64,000 bases of DNA from Rhodosalinus sp041365695 (lineage in GTDB: Bacteria; Pseudomonadota; Alphaproteobacteria; Rhodobacterales; Rhodobacteraceae), in NCBI RefSeq assembly GCF_041365695.1, contig NZ_JBGFSJ010000003.1:310001-374000 (forward strand), written 5' to 3'. Under the pieces are notes generated by a model. It was not told the DNA's origin. It did not search any database and saw only the letters and a list, made by a program, of their open reading frames with translations. Below are positions 46,288 to 54,754 of this stretch, piece by piece; within the stretch, counting starts at the first letter, position 1, and the number at the start of each line of letters is the position of its first letter. Position numbers and translations under genes: made by a program.

Positions 46288-48321
46288 TCATTCCGTTCCT
46301 CCAACGAAGGAGATCAGCCGGTTGATCCGCCGGTCCTGCCGGACGAGATCGTGGCGCGCGCGCGCGTGCACCCGCTCCGCCCGCCGCTGCGCGCGCTGAA
46401 ACAGGCTCAGCCGGAGACCTATGGCATGGGGCATGCGGGCAAGGCGCTTGCCGACGGGCGCACCGACCACGTCGAGCAGCGTATCCTCGAGCGACAGGAT
46501 CGTCGACACCGTGCCCGGCTCGCCGCGGCGGCCGGCGCGGCCCGCGAGTTGCCGGTCGATCCGGCCTGCATCGTGGCGTTCGGTGAGGATCACGTGCAGC
46601 CCGCCATTGGCGGCGACCTCCGGATCGAGCGCGATATCGACCCCGCGGCCCGCCATGTTGGTGGCCACCGTGATCCGCGCCGTCCGCCCGGCCTCGGCGA
46701 TGATGCGGGCGCTTTCGTCGACCGTCTCGGCATTCAGCACCTCGTGGGCCAGCCCGGCGGCCTCGAGCGCAACGGAGACCTCGCGCGAGGCCGCCACCGA
46801 GCGCGTCCCGATCAGCACCGCACGGCCGCGCCCCGTCTCGCGCCGCGTCTCCTCCACAACGTCGCGCCATTTCCCCGCCTTGCGCCGATGGACGCGCGGC
46901 AGCCGGAAGCGCAGCCGCGAGCGTTTGTGCGGCGGGATGCGCACCGTCTCGAGACCGAAGACCGAGCGCAACTCGCCCCGCACCTCCCAGGCGGTTCCGG
47001 TCATCCCCGCCAGACGCATGTAGCGACGGAAGAACCTCTGGTAGGTCAGCCGCGCGATCGCGAGGTTCTGACCGGTGATCTCCACCCCTTCCTTGGCCTC
47101 GACAAGCTGGTGCAGACCGTCCGACCACGACCGGTCCGGCTGAAGCCGCCCAGTGTACTCGTCGATGATCTGAACCTTTCCGTCGGCGACGAGGTAGTGC
47201 TCTCCGTTCCTGAAGATGTGCAGCACCGACAGCGCCTGCTGGACCACTTCCTCCCGGCGGATCGGGCTTTTCCAGATGCCGTCGAGCGCGGCGCACATGA
47301 GCCCGATGGTCTCCCGCCCCCCGTCGGTCAGGCGCACGCGACGCTCGTCGCCGTCCACAATGTAGTCCCGGCCCCGGTCGAGCCCGCGCGCGATCTCGAG
47401 TGCGACGCCGGTCCCGGCGGCCTCCGCGTCCGGGTCGGTCTGGCGCGAGATGATGAGCGGCGTCCGCGCCTCGTCCACAAGGACGCTATCGGCCTCGTCC
47501 ACGATGGCGAGGGCGAGGCCGCGCATGACGGGCAGGTATGGCGCGGCCGGCTCCACGATCCGCTGCAGCCGGGCGCGGGTGCCTTGTGGGCCGCCATTGC
47601 CGAAGCCGATGCGGTCACGGAGATAGTCGAAGGCGATCTCGCTGTTGGAGGCATAGGCGATATCCATCAGATAGACTTCGCGGCGGGCGTCGGGGCTCAT
47701 GTCCTCGAGGATGACGCCCGTACGAAGGCCGAGACGGGCATAGACCGGGGCGAGCATCCCGGCATCGCGCTCGGCGAGGTAATTGTTCACCGTGATGACA
47801 TGCGTGGGAACGCCGGCGAGCGCCGCCGTTGCGGCGGCGAGACCGGCCACGAGCGTCTTGCCCTCGCCGGTCTGCATCTCGATCAGGGAGCCCCTCAACA
47901 TGGTGAGCGCGCCCCGATGCTGCACTTTCCGCGGCCGCAGACCGAGCTCGCGGAAACTGGCTTCGGCCGCGAGCGCGACCCCGAGACGGCACGCGGCCGC
48001 CGTCAGGCCCGTTCGGCGTAGCCGGGCGCGTGCGCCAGCGATCTCCCTGTCGAACCCCGCTTCGTCGAGCGCCGCGAGACGCCGGCAGGTGGCCACGACC
48101 GCGGCAACCTGCGCACGGTCCGAAACCGGCGTAATGGCGGCACGCAAGGGCCGTGCCGCCATGCCGATGGCCTGCGCCCCCAACTCGTCCAGCCGGCCCG
48201 GGTCGCGATCCTTGCGCTCGGGGTAGAACCGGACCTGCGGCGGCGCGAAGCCCACATATGCGCCCGCGTCGGACAGCGGCTCAGGCCTCTTCGGCCTCCC
48301 GCTCCCCCGCCTCCGGCGCAT
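46288..48321 (-). CDS. SecA-like preprotein translocase ATPase (accessory)
   Basis: This is a SecA-family motor protein of up to 677 residues, shorter than housekeeping SecA (about 850-900). Clear signatures are MQTGEGKT (Walker A, about 149-156), VNNYLAERDAGMLAPVY, DEADSVLVDEARTPLIIS (Walker B and the SecA substrate-domain start), IIDEYTGRLQPDRSWSDGLH, MTGTA, TNMAGRGVDI and RIDRQLAGRAGRRGEPG. It ends at RRINRLISFVGGTE and lacks the C-terminal zinc-binding SecB-contact tail. The ATG at 48321 overlaps the SapC gene by 41 bases; a GTG at 48255 is an alternative start. Its place between SapC and the giant-protein gene suggests a specialised SecA that drives export of that protein through SecYEG or a variant channel. 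That role is inference. Confidence 0.88.
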   Translation of the reverse strand: MRRRRGSGRPKRPEPLSDAGAYVGFAPPQVRFYPERKDRDPGRLDELGAQAIGMAARPLRAAITPVSDRAQVAAVVATCRRLAALDEAGFDREIAGARARLRRTGLTAAACRLGVALAAEASFRELGLRPRKVQHRGALTMLRGSLIEMQTGEGKTLVAGLAAATAALAGVPTHVITVNNYLAERDAGMLAPVYARLGLRTGVILEDMSPDARREVYLMDIAYASNSEIAFDYLRDRIGFGNGGPQGTRARLQRIVEPAAPYLPVMRGLALAIVDEADSVLVDEARTPLIISRQTDPDAEAAGTGVALEIARGLDRGRDYIVDGDERRVRLTDGGRETIGLMCAALDGIWKSPIRREEVVQQALSVLHIFRNGEHYLVADGKVQIIDEYTGRLQPDRSWSDGLHQLVEAKEGVEITGQNLAIARLTYQRFFRRYMRLAGMTGTAWEVRGELRSVFGLETVRIPPHKRSRLRFRLPRVHRRKAGKWRDVVEETRRETGRGRAVLIGTRSVAASREVSVALEAAGLAHEVLNAETVDESARIIAEAGRTARITVATNMAGRGVDIALDPEVAANGGLHVILTERHDAGRIDRQLAGRAGRRGEPGTVSTILSLEDTLLDVVGAPVGKRLARMPHAIGLRLSLFQRAQRRAERVHARARHDLVRQDRRINRLISFVGGTE

Positions 48322-49075
48322 CGCCGTCCTCGGCCGGCGCCCCCGCCGAGGGCGTTTCGGCGAACTGGCCGAGCATGGTCTGGAAATGCCGCTGCGAGAA
48401 TAGGTGCAGGAAGGTGCATTCCAGCTCGTCGGTCTCGAACATCCGGCGCAACGGCTCGTCCCCGATCTCGCCCAGCTTCTCGCGGTCGACGGTCATGAAG
48501 CCCGACAGGGAGCGCCGTTCGCCGCTCGGCAGGTTGAACTGCGCCTGCATGGGCTTGAGAAGCCCCAGATCCATCAGCCGCTTGCAATAGGCCTCCGTCC
48601 GGCGGAACTGGCCCTGGTATTCCTGCAGGAAGCGCAGGATGTTCTGCAGGTAGACCGTCTGCTTGCCATCGGCGTCGAACAGCCGCTCGCCACGCCCCTC
48701 GCGGTTGCAGCCTTCGTAGTTCTCGTCAATGTTAAGAATGAAGTTCTTGTTGTCCCGGTCGGTCGAGAAGACGAAGGGGTAGCGGCGCACGAAGGCCGGG
48801 ATGTAGGTTCCCGCCTTCCAGGTGCCGTCGGCTTCCACGAAGAAATTCTCCTGGTCCTTCGCGCCGAGGATGACGGCCGGCATGACCTTGTCCTCGTTCC
48901 CTGCGAAGACGATCGGGTAATGCGCCGCCGCCGCCGCGAACTCGACCGCTGTCAGCGGGACCGAGTTGACCTTCGACGCGAAGGCGTAGCTGCCGCCGCT
49001 CCGAACGCTCAGGTCGCCGTGTTCCGAGACCGTGACCGGGCAGGCATTCTCGTAGAAGAGCAATTGAGTTGCCAT
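48281..49075 (-). CDS. SapC family protein
   Basis: This is a 264-residue protein of the SapC family, named after a gene of the Campylobacter S-layer secretion locus. Readable family features are an N-terminal strand region (TQLLFYENACPVTVSEHGDL), PLTAVEFAAAAAHYPIVFAG, a central FVRRYPFVFSTD and LNIDENYEGCNREGRGERLF, and a helical end (QYxEF-like LQNILRFLQEYQ). The last 40 residues are an acidic Ala/Glu-rich tail. AAGGAAGAGG lies eight bases before the ATG at 49075. The gene follows the M50-HlyD gene by 40 bases and overlaps the SecA-like gene. SapC proteins have no settled biochemical role; the context here again ties one to export of a large surface protein. Confidence 0.88.
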   Translation of the reverse strand: MATQLLFYENACPVTVSEHGDLSVRSGGSYAFASKVNSVPLTAVEFAAAAAHYPIVFAGNEDKVMPAVILGAKDQENFFVEADGTWKAGTYIPAFVRRYPFVFSTDRDNKNFILNIDENYEGCNREGRGERLFDADGKQTVYLQNILRFLQEYQGQFRRTEAYCKRLMDLGLLKPMQAQFNLPSGERRSLSGFMTVDREKLGEIGDEPLRRMFETDELECTFLHLFSQRHFQTMLGQFAETPSAGAPAEDGDAPEAGEREAEEA

Positions 49076-49115
49076 GAAAGTGTCCTCTTCCTTGTCTGGT
49101 TGCAGTGTTCTCGTT

Positions 49116-51287
49116 TCAGAAGCCTGTGTCGAGGGTCGAGAAGTATCTCAGGAATATCCGCGTCGCCGCACGGTAGATCCGGCCGGCCAGGGGCTTCTCT
49201 CCATGCGCGAAACGGGCATAGACCCGCTCGCCATAGGCCGGCACGCGCGGAGCGCCGTCGAGCGCGAGATCGAGGTTCAGCACCGCCTCCACGGTCCGAA
49301 GTTCATTGGGCGGCGCGGTCGGGTCGAGGGCGAAGCGGCCTCCGCCCTCCGTCGACAGGGCGCGTGAAGGCAACTGCCGCGTCAGACCAGGGGCGGTCCG
49401 GGTGATCGACGCCGCATGGACGGTATCGGGGTCCGAAACAAGGCGCACGTGGAGCGCTTCCGTCGATGAGCGCACGAGGTCGGCCTGCGCTTCGGGCACC
49501 AGAACGCGCACGACCGGGTCCTCGAAGGCCGCGACCACGGCCAGAAGATCGCCCCGGCGCGCGAAACGGCCGACAAGATCGGTTTCGACGGGGAGGATCA
49601 CCTGCCCGTCCGACGGCGCCCGGATCACTGTCTCCTCGATGCGCTGCACGATCAGGTCGCGGTCGGCCTCGGCGGCGGTCAACTCCTCTTCCATGATGGC
49701 GAGTGCGGCCTGGTCGAACATGTCCTGCGCCGCGATCCGCCGCCGGATCTCCTCGATCCGCGCCTCGAGCACGTCCAGCCGTGCTGCGCTCAGCGGGTCG
49801 GAGAGCGTCATCAGCGGCTCGCCCGCGCGCACGGTCTGGCCTTGCGTGACATGGACCGTGTCGATCACGCCCTCGGCCGTGGCGTTCGCATAACCTTCGG
49901 GGCGCGGCAGCACGATGCCCGCGGCCACGGTGTTATGCGGCACCGGCACGGCGAGCAGCAACGCCGCCAAGAGGGATGCGCCGATGGCCGTCGCCGCCAC
50001 CGCGCGGCCGCGCCGCCGGCGCAGCGTCGGACTGGTCAGCACATGCCACAGCCCCTTCAGGATGGGCAGGATCAGCATCAGGAACAGCGCCCAGACCGCC
50101 AGCACGATGCCGACCGTGAAGAACCGGGTCGCCACGAGGCCGATGATCGTGAAGGTGATGAAGAGCCGGTAGACATAAGCCGCCACGGCATAGACCACCA
50201 TCCAGCCGCGCTCGCCCCTCGCGGTCACGGGATTTTCCGCATACGGCGTGCCGAAGACGTATTTCTGGACCAGATAGCCGAGGTAGCGGTTCGCCCGCTG
50301 CCCGAGATTGGGGATCTCGATGATGTCGCACAGGACGTAATAGCCATCGAAGCGCAGCAGCGGATTGCCATTGAACAGCAGTGTCGAGATGCCGCCGATG
50401 AGCATCACGTTGAAGGCGAAGGCGCGCACCAGCCCCTCCTCCGCGCCGGCCCAGACGATCATCGCGATCGCGGCCAGAAAGATCTCGACGAGGATCCCGG
50501 CACCGCCGACCAGCGCGCGCCGCCACTTGCTCTGGAAGGCGATGCTTTCGGAGGCGTCCACGTAGGGCACCGGCATGAAGACGAGGAACATGACCCCGAT
50601 CTCGTGCACCTCCCCGCCCCAGCGCTTGATCGCGTAGGCATGCCCGAGCTCGTGCACCGCCTTGACCAGCGGGTAGGCGAGCAGGAGCAGAAGGAGGTTT
50701 TCCGCCGAAAGCACGCGGTCCACGGCGTTTTCCGTGACGGGCCCGAAATTCAGCGCGAAAAGCACGAGACCGTAGCCCACGACCCCGAAGAAGAGCAGCC
50801 AGCCGAACCATGAGAAAAGCGGCCGAACAATGGGAAAGGTCGCGTCGAGAAAGCCGTTGGGGTCGAAGACCGGCAGTCGGAGGGCCAGCGGGTTGATGAG
50901 CCCCTTGACGATCTTCTGCCGCTTCGTGCGGCGGCCCCGCTCGGACAGCTCGGCGATGTCGGGCGGCACGTCCCCCGTCAGCACGTCAGCCGAGTGCAGC
51001 TGCCCCACCAGTCGGACCAGTTCGTCTTGCGTCACAGCATCGACATCCATCAAGTCGACGGCGTCGCTCCAGATTTCCTCGAGCGCGCGCCGCCCATCCA
51101 TCATCGCAATCAGGCGATAGGCATCGGGGCGAAACCTGTGGAACCGGCCCGAGGCGCGATCCTGAAGCACATACCAGACATCGCCGCGATAGACGTGGCG
51201 GTGGATGCGCGCGTGGCGGCGCAGGCGGGGGCGGAAGCCGGAGACCCGGTACCACGAGGCGCTCGTCCAGGTGCGTTGCCCGCTCAT
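49116..51287 (-). CDS. PqqD/RRE-like domain + M50 site-2-protease-like + HlyD adaptor fusion
   Basis: This is an inner-membrane protein of 723 residues with three parts. Residues 20-110 resemble PqqD-type winged-helix domains (VWYVLQDRASGRFHRFRPDA, DGRRALEEIW, TQDELVRLVGQLHSADVL), which in peptide pathways bind leader sequences. Residues 150-420 form a multi-span membrane domain with HELGH at 212-216 and LLRFDGYYVL further on, the zinc-binding pattern of M50/site-2 proteases. Residues 425-723 form a HlyD-like periplasmic adaptor with lipoyl halves (ATAEGVIDTVHVTQGQTVRA; IRAPSDGQVILPVETDLVGR) around a coiled coil. The ATG at 51287 overlaps the preceding gene (ATGA). It may recognise and trim the giant protein or a partner while linking inner membrane and periplasm; this is inference. 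Confidence 0.85.
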   Translation of the reverse strand: MSGQRTWTSASWYRVSGFRPRLRRHARIHRHVYRGDVWYVLQDRASGRFHRFRPDAYRLIAMMDGRRALEEIWSDAVDLMDVDAVTQDELVRLVGQLHSADVLTGDVPPDIAELSERGRRTKRQKIVKGLINPLALRLPVFDPNGFLDATFPIVRPLFSWFGWLLFFGVVGYGLVLFALNFGPVTENAVDRVLSAENLLLLLLAYPLVKAVHELGHAYAIKRWGGEVHEIGVMFLVFMPVPYVDASESIAFQSKWRRALVGGAGILVEIFLAAIAMIVWAGAEEGLVRAFAFNVMLIGGISTLLFNGNPLLRFDGYYVLCDIIEIPNLGQRANRYLGYLVQKYVFGTPYAENPVTARGERGWMVVYAVAAYVYRLFITFTIIGLVATRFFTVGIVLAVWALFLMLILPILKGLWHVLTSPTLRRRRGRAVAATAIGASLLAALLLAVPVPHNTVAAGIVLPRPEGYANATAEGVIDTVHVTQGQTVRAGEPLMTLSDPLSAARLDVLEARIEEIRRRIAAQDMFDQAALAIMEEELTAAEADRDLIVQRIEETVIRAPSDGQVILPVETDLVGRFARRGDLLAVVAAFEDPVVRVLVPEAQADLVRSSTEALHVRLVSDPDTVHAASITRTAPGLTRQLPSRALSTEGGGRFALDPTAPPNELRTVEAVLNLDLALDGAPRVPAYGERVYARFAHGEKPLAGRIYRAATRIFLRYFSTLDTGF

Positions 51288-53152
51288 GGGGCCCAGGCCC
51301 AGGCCCGCAGCCTGACCCAGTCCACGATATCGTGCAGCACGACCCAGCCGAGCCGACGCTCGTCGATCTCGGTGCGGGCCACGCCCTCCATGCCGGGCCG
51401 CAGCTTGTCGATGTTGCCGCCGAACTCCGCCTCCACGCGGAAGAAGTTCCGCCCGTCGCCCTGCTGCGCGAGTGGCGTGATCCGCGCGACGGTGTAGTCC
51501 AGCGGCATCTCCGGGAAGGCGGCGAGGCGCAGCCTGCCCTCCTGCCCCGGCTCGATCGAGCGGATATCGGCCTCCCCGATCTCGAGGACCACGCGGAACC
51601 CGTCGAGCGGCGCGATGGTGAAGAGTGTCTCGCCCCGCTCGACCGAGGCGCCGACGGCCTGCGAGAGGTCGCCCTCGACTACGTAGCCGTCGAAGGGCGC
51701 GGTGATGCGGGTGCGGGAGAGCTGTTCGTCGATCAGCGCGATCTGCGCCTCGGTCTGCTCGATCTGCGCCCGCACGATATTGGCCTCGGCCGGATCGCGT
51801 TCCGCGATCGCCCGGTCCAGCTCGCGCGAGGACTGGCTGAGCGACGTGGCCAGGCGCAGCCGTTCGAGCGAGAGGTCCGACTCGTCGAGAACCGCGAGCA
51901 CGTCCCCCTCGGCGACCAGATCCCCCGCCCGCGCCCGCTGCGCCGCCAGATAGCCGTTGAAGGGCGCGACTAGGCTTCGCTGGATGGTTCCCTCCAGCCG
52001 GGCCGGCGCGCTGATCGAATAGTCCACCGTGGTGAACCACATGACGACGGCAAGCCCGGCCGCGGCCAAGACAGCCAGCTTCGCACCAAAATGCGACGGG
52101 CCCAGAAGCGCCTTGGCGTAATGAAGCAGCGAGGCGCCGATCTTTCGGGGTAGCCAGCGATTGGCCAGCCGGCGATCCTCGATGATCGGGCCGGCGATGC
52201 TGGCGACGCCATCGGCCACCTCGATGTCGCGCACGCCGAAGGGATGGCCCTCGCGCCGCTCGAAGGTCAGAGCGCCGACGATCTCGTCATTCGACTTGAG
52301 CGGGATCGTAAGGACGTTCTCGACCCCGTGAGACTTCGCCAGATCCTCGTGCGCGAGCGCAACACGGAAATCCCAGTCCTCGGGCGCCGGGTAGAGGATC
52401 ACCGCCTCCTGGTCCATCGCCTCGGTCATCGCGTGGGCCACTTCGCGGATGAGGTTGGCCCGGCGTCCGAAACTCGCCGCGCTCGACACCGCCTGCACGC
52501 GCACCCCTCGCCCCTTGCGCAGGCCGAGGCTGACCGTCTCGCAATCGAGCCGCCGCGCGAGTTCGGTGACCAACGCCGAGGCGGCCTCGTCCAGCCGCGG
52601 CCGCTCCAGAAGCGTCGCCAGCGCGTCGAAGGCGACCGTGATCCGCTCGCGCAGGTCGCCGTCCTTCACGTCGTTTTCCCGGCGCAACAGGATCTCGACC
52701 CAGGCTGCGCCCCACTGGATGCGGCGGAACAGGACCGTGGTCGCCGCGGCGGATCTCGGCACCTGGAAGGCCACTGCGCCGAAGCGACCGTCGAGCGCTG
52801 CCAGCGGATGCGCGAGCACGCGGCTGTCGGTACCCTCGCCCAGCACGACGCTCTGTCCGCTCTTCAGCGCTTCGTTCGCCGCCTCGGCCAGCCGTGCGTC
52901 GACGGCGCTGCCGACCGGCCAAGCCGCCACGGGTTCGTATGCGTCCCGCTCGGGGCTGTCCGAGGCCAGAAGCAGGCCCGTCGCCATGCCGTCGATCTGT
53001 CGGGCGAGGATGCCGAGCCATGCCTCGAGATACTGACCGGCGGTCTCGGCGTACTGAAAGCGGGTCCAGAGGGTCTGGTCGAGAACGGCGTAGGACACCG
53101 GCGCCGTCGCATCGGACGGCTCCGCCGGAGTATTTTGCCGGGTATCGCTCAA
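51284..53152 (-). CDS. GAF-domain HlyD-family adaptor
   Basis: This is a 622-residue fusion. Residues 30-340 are cytosolic and read as two GAF-like modules: the second is clear (DEAASALVTELARRLDCETV to NVLTIPLKSNDEIVGALTFE), and the first is more divergent. A single membrane span lies at about 356-375 (GAKLAVLAAAGLAVVMWFTT). Residues 385-622 are a HlyD-like periplasmic domain with lipoyl halves (VAPFNGYLAAQRARAGDLVA; ITAPFDGYVVEGDLSQAVGA) and a coiled-coil hairpin. The start is TTG 53152 behind GGAAGGG. It is the first gene of the minus-strand cluster and overlaps the M50-HlyD gene by ATGA. A small-molecule or redox signal sensed by the GAF part could gate export; that is inference. Confidence 0.87.
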   Translation of the reverse strand: MSDTRQNTPAEPSDATAPVSYAVLDQTLWTRFQYAETAGQYLEAWLGILARQIDGMATGLLLASDSPERDAYEPVAAWPVGSAVDARLAEAANEALKSGQSVVLGEGTDSRVLAHPLAALDGRFGAVAFQVPRSAAATTVLFRRIQWGAAWVEILLRRENDVKDGDLRERITVAFDALATLLERPRLDEAASALVTELARRLDCETVSLGLRKGRGVRVQAVSSAASFGRRANLIREVAHAMTEAMDQEAVILYPAPEDWDFRVALAHEDLAKSHGVENVLTIPLKSNDEIVGALTFERREGHPFGVRDIEVADGVASIAGPIIEDRRLANRWLPRKIGASLLHYAKALLGPSHFGAKLAVLAAAGLAVVMWFTTVDYSISAPARLEGTIQRSLVAPFNGYLAAQRARAGDLVAEGDVLAVLDESDLSLERLRLATSLSQSSRELDRAIAERDPAEANIVRAQIEQTEAQIALIDEQLSRTRITAPFDGYVVEGDLSQAVGASVERGETLFTIAPLDGFRVVLEIGEADIRSIEPGQEGRLRLAAFPEMPLDYTVARITPLAQQGDGRNFFRVEAEFGGNIDKLRPGMEGVARTEIDERRLGWVVLHDIVDWVRLRAWAWAP

Positions 53153-53579
53153 AAGCCGTCCCTTCCGCTGACGGCACCTCGGCGAGGGTCCGCCAGAACT
53201 TCGGCAAAAAACATCGCCAGTGATGCAAATTACCGGCCGACCGCCGAATCACCGATAATGATCATCTTTACAGCGATCTGCGAATTTTCAAAGCGAGACG
53301 ATGATGCAAGCCGGATCGGGGCGAACGGATTTCGGGTCACGAGGATCACGATCCCAATCCGACGGCGGACACGGATATCGGGCACCGCGCGGCCGGTCGC
53401 CCGAGGGATGAAACATGCGCTTGGGCGTTTGGATTGTTCCGTCCCGCGCCCTGTGAATGGTTGTCGTGGGGACATCGCTTGACTCAGGCGCGCTCGTGAA
53501 GTTCGCAGCCATATGAGCCGCGCTCACCGAGGTCGCTCCTAGAACCGGGGCCGCGCCTAACGTAGAAACCACACATTTC
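53153..53579. other. Divergent intergenic region upstream of the export cluster
   Basis: These 427 bases separate the GAF-HlyD gene from the DUF3489 gene on the other strand. The part at 53200-53310 is relatively AT-rich and is the likely promoter region of the minus-strand cluster, with TTGAAA at about 53299-53294 as a possible -35, but I could not settle a matching -10. No gene is supported here. Confidence 0.35.
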
Positions 53580-54155
53580 GTGATTGACCAATGCGCGGAG
53601 AAACCGCACGAAAGCTGGCACAACGCCCCTGCATGTGCGGCGTGTTTCTTGGCTTCGCTCCGCGGCGGTGCCGCCGCCGAGGTGGTCGGCGCGCTGCTCT
53701 CCCGAGGGCTGATCGCCGAGACGACGACCGACAGTCGGCCCAAAGCCGACGCCGCCCTCAACCGGATCTGGCGCAACGACGAGGACGGCAACGCAATCCT
53801 CCTGCACATCACCGACGCGGGCCTCGTCGCCATCGGCGTCGAGCCGGAGGGCGGCGACAGCGCGCCCACGGACGCCGACGCGGCGCCGAGCGCGGAGGCC
53901 CCGCAGGACGGCCCCGCCGAAGCCGACCCCGCCCCCAAGGCGCGCACACCGCGCACGGGCACCAAGCAGGCGGAGCTGATCGAGATGCTCCGCGCCGAGG
54001 GCGGCGCGACCATCGAGGAGATAGTTGCGGCCCTCGACTGGCAAGCTCACACGGCTAGGGGCGCCATGTCCGGCGCGCTGAAAAAGAAGCTCGGCCTGAC
54101 CATCACCTCCGAGAAGGTCGATGGCCGAGGACGCTGCTACCGCGTCGCAGAGTGA
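53580..54155 (+). CDS. DUF3489 domain protein, atypical N terminus
   Basis: This is a 191-residue protein. The second half (KARTPRTGTKQAELIEMLRA, then GGATIEEIVAALDWQAHTARGAMSG and KKLGLTITSEKVDGRGRCYR) is the DUF3489 winged-helix domain. The part LRGGAAAEVVGALLSRGLIAE in the first half also belongs to the family. Before that, relatives usually begin with a conserved TKLTDTQ-type start, but here residues 1-27 are unlike it, so the 5' end seems to have been replaced or shifted. The middle is a low-complexity Pro/Ala/Asp linker. DUF3489 proteins are frequent in alphaproteobacterial islands; they are probably DNA-binding, with unknown targets. The start at 53580 is uncertain. Confidence 0.65.
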   Translation: MIDQCAEKPHESWHNAPACAACFLASLRGGAAAEVVGALLSRGLIAETTTDSRPKADAALNRIWRNDEDGNAILLHITDAGLVAIGVEPEGGDSAPTDADAAPSAEAPQDGPAEADPAPKARTPRTGTKQAELIEMLRAEGGATIEEIVAALDWQAHTARGAMSGALKKKLGLTITSEKVDGRGRCYRVAE

Positions 54156-54298
54156 CTGCCCTCAAGGCGTGTCGCCCGGTTAAACGTCAGGCGGCACGGG
54201 CCGGTTACGCTTTTTTCATTTGTTTCGATTATTTCACTTGAGGGGCGCCGCGCCTCTCGCTATCTAACCTCATGTGACCGACCCGAATGGAGGCCGAC

Positions 54299-54754
54299 AT
54301 GGAGAACGCTGCCGAAGTGATTGACCTGACGCGCCGGCTTCCGACGCGCGAGGAGATTGCGAGCGCGGCGGAGGCTGCGACCGCGCTCGCCAACGCGCGC
54401 GCCGAGAACGGTGCCCTCGAGATCCGGGGCGACGACGGCGAACCTGTCCGGCTGGCGCCGGCGCTGGCCAATATCATGATCGACCTTCTCGGCCACGTAT
54501 CGCGCGGCGACATGGTCACCCTCGTTCCGACCGGCGCCATGCTCACAACCCAGCAGGCCGCCGACATCCTGGACGTGTCACGCCCATACCTCAGCAAGTT
54601 GCTGAAGGAGGGCGAGATCCCGTTCATCCCTGTCGGCTCGCATCGCCGTGTGATGCATGCCGACCTGATGGCCTACAAGGAGCGGCGGGATGCCGCTCGC
54701 ACGGCGGCGCTGGACGAGCTTGCGCGGCTCGGGCAGGACTTCGACGCCTCTTGA
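54299..54754 (+). CDS. HTH antitoxin of an HTH/PIN toxin-antitoxin pair
   Basis: This is a 151-residue protein with a helical N-terminal region and an excisionase-type HTH near 80-125 (MLTTQQAADILDVSRPYLSK, then LLKEGEIPFIPVGSHRRVM). The start is the second ATG of the frame (54299), because GGAGG ends five bases before it; the first ATG at 54287 has no ribosome site. The stop overlaps the TTG start of the PIN gene (TTGA), so the pair is translationally coupled. By analogy with known HTH/PIN pairs it should bind both its own promoter and the toxin. Confidence 0.8.
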   Translation: MENAAEVIDLTRRLPTREEIASAAEAATALANARAENGALEIRGDDGEPVRLAPALANIMIDLLGHVSRGDMVTLVPTGAMLTTQQAADILDVSRPYLSKLLKEGEIPFIPVGSHRRVMHADLMAYKERRDAARTAALDELARLGQDFDAS

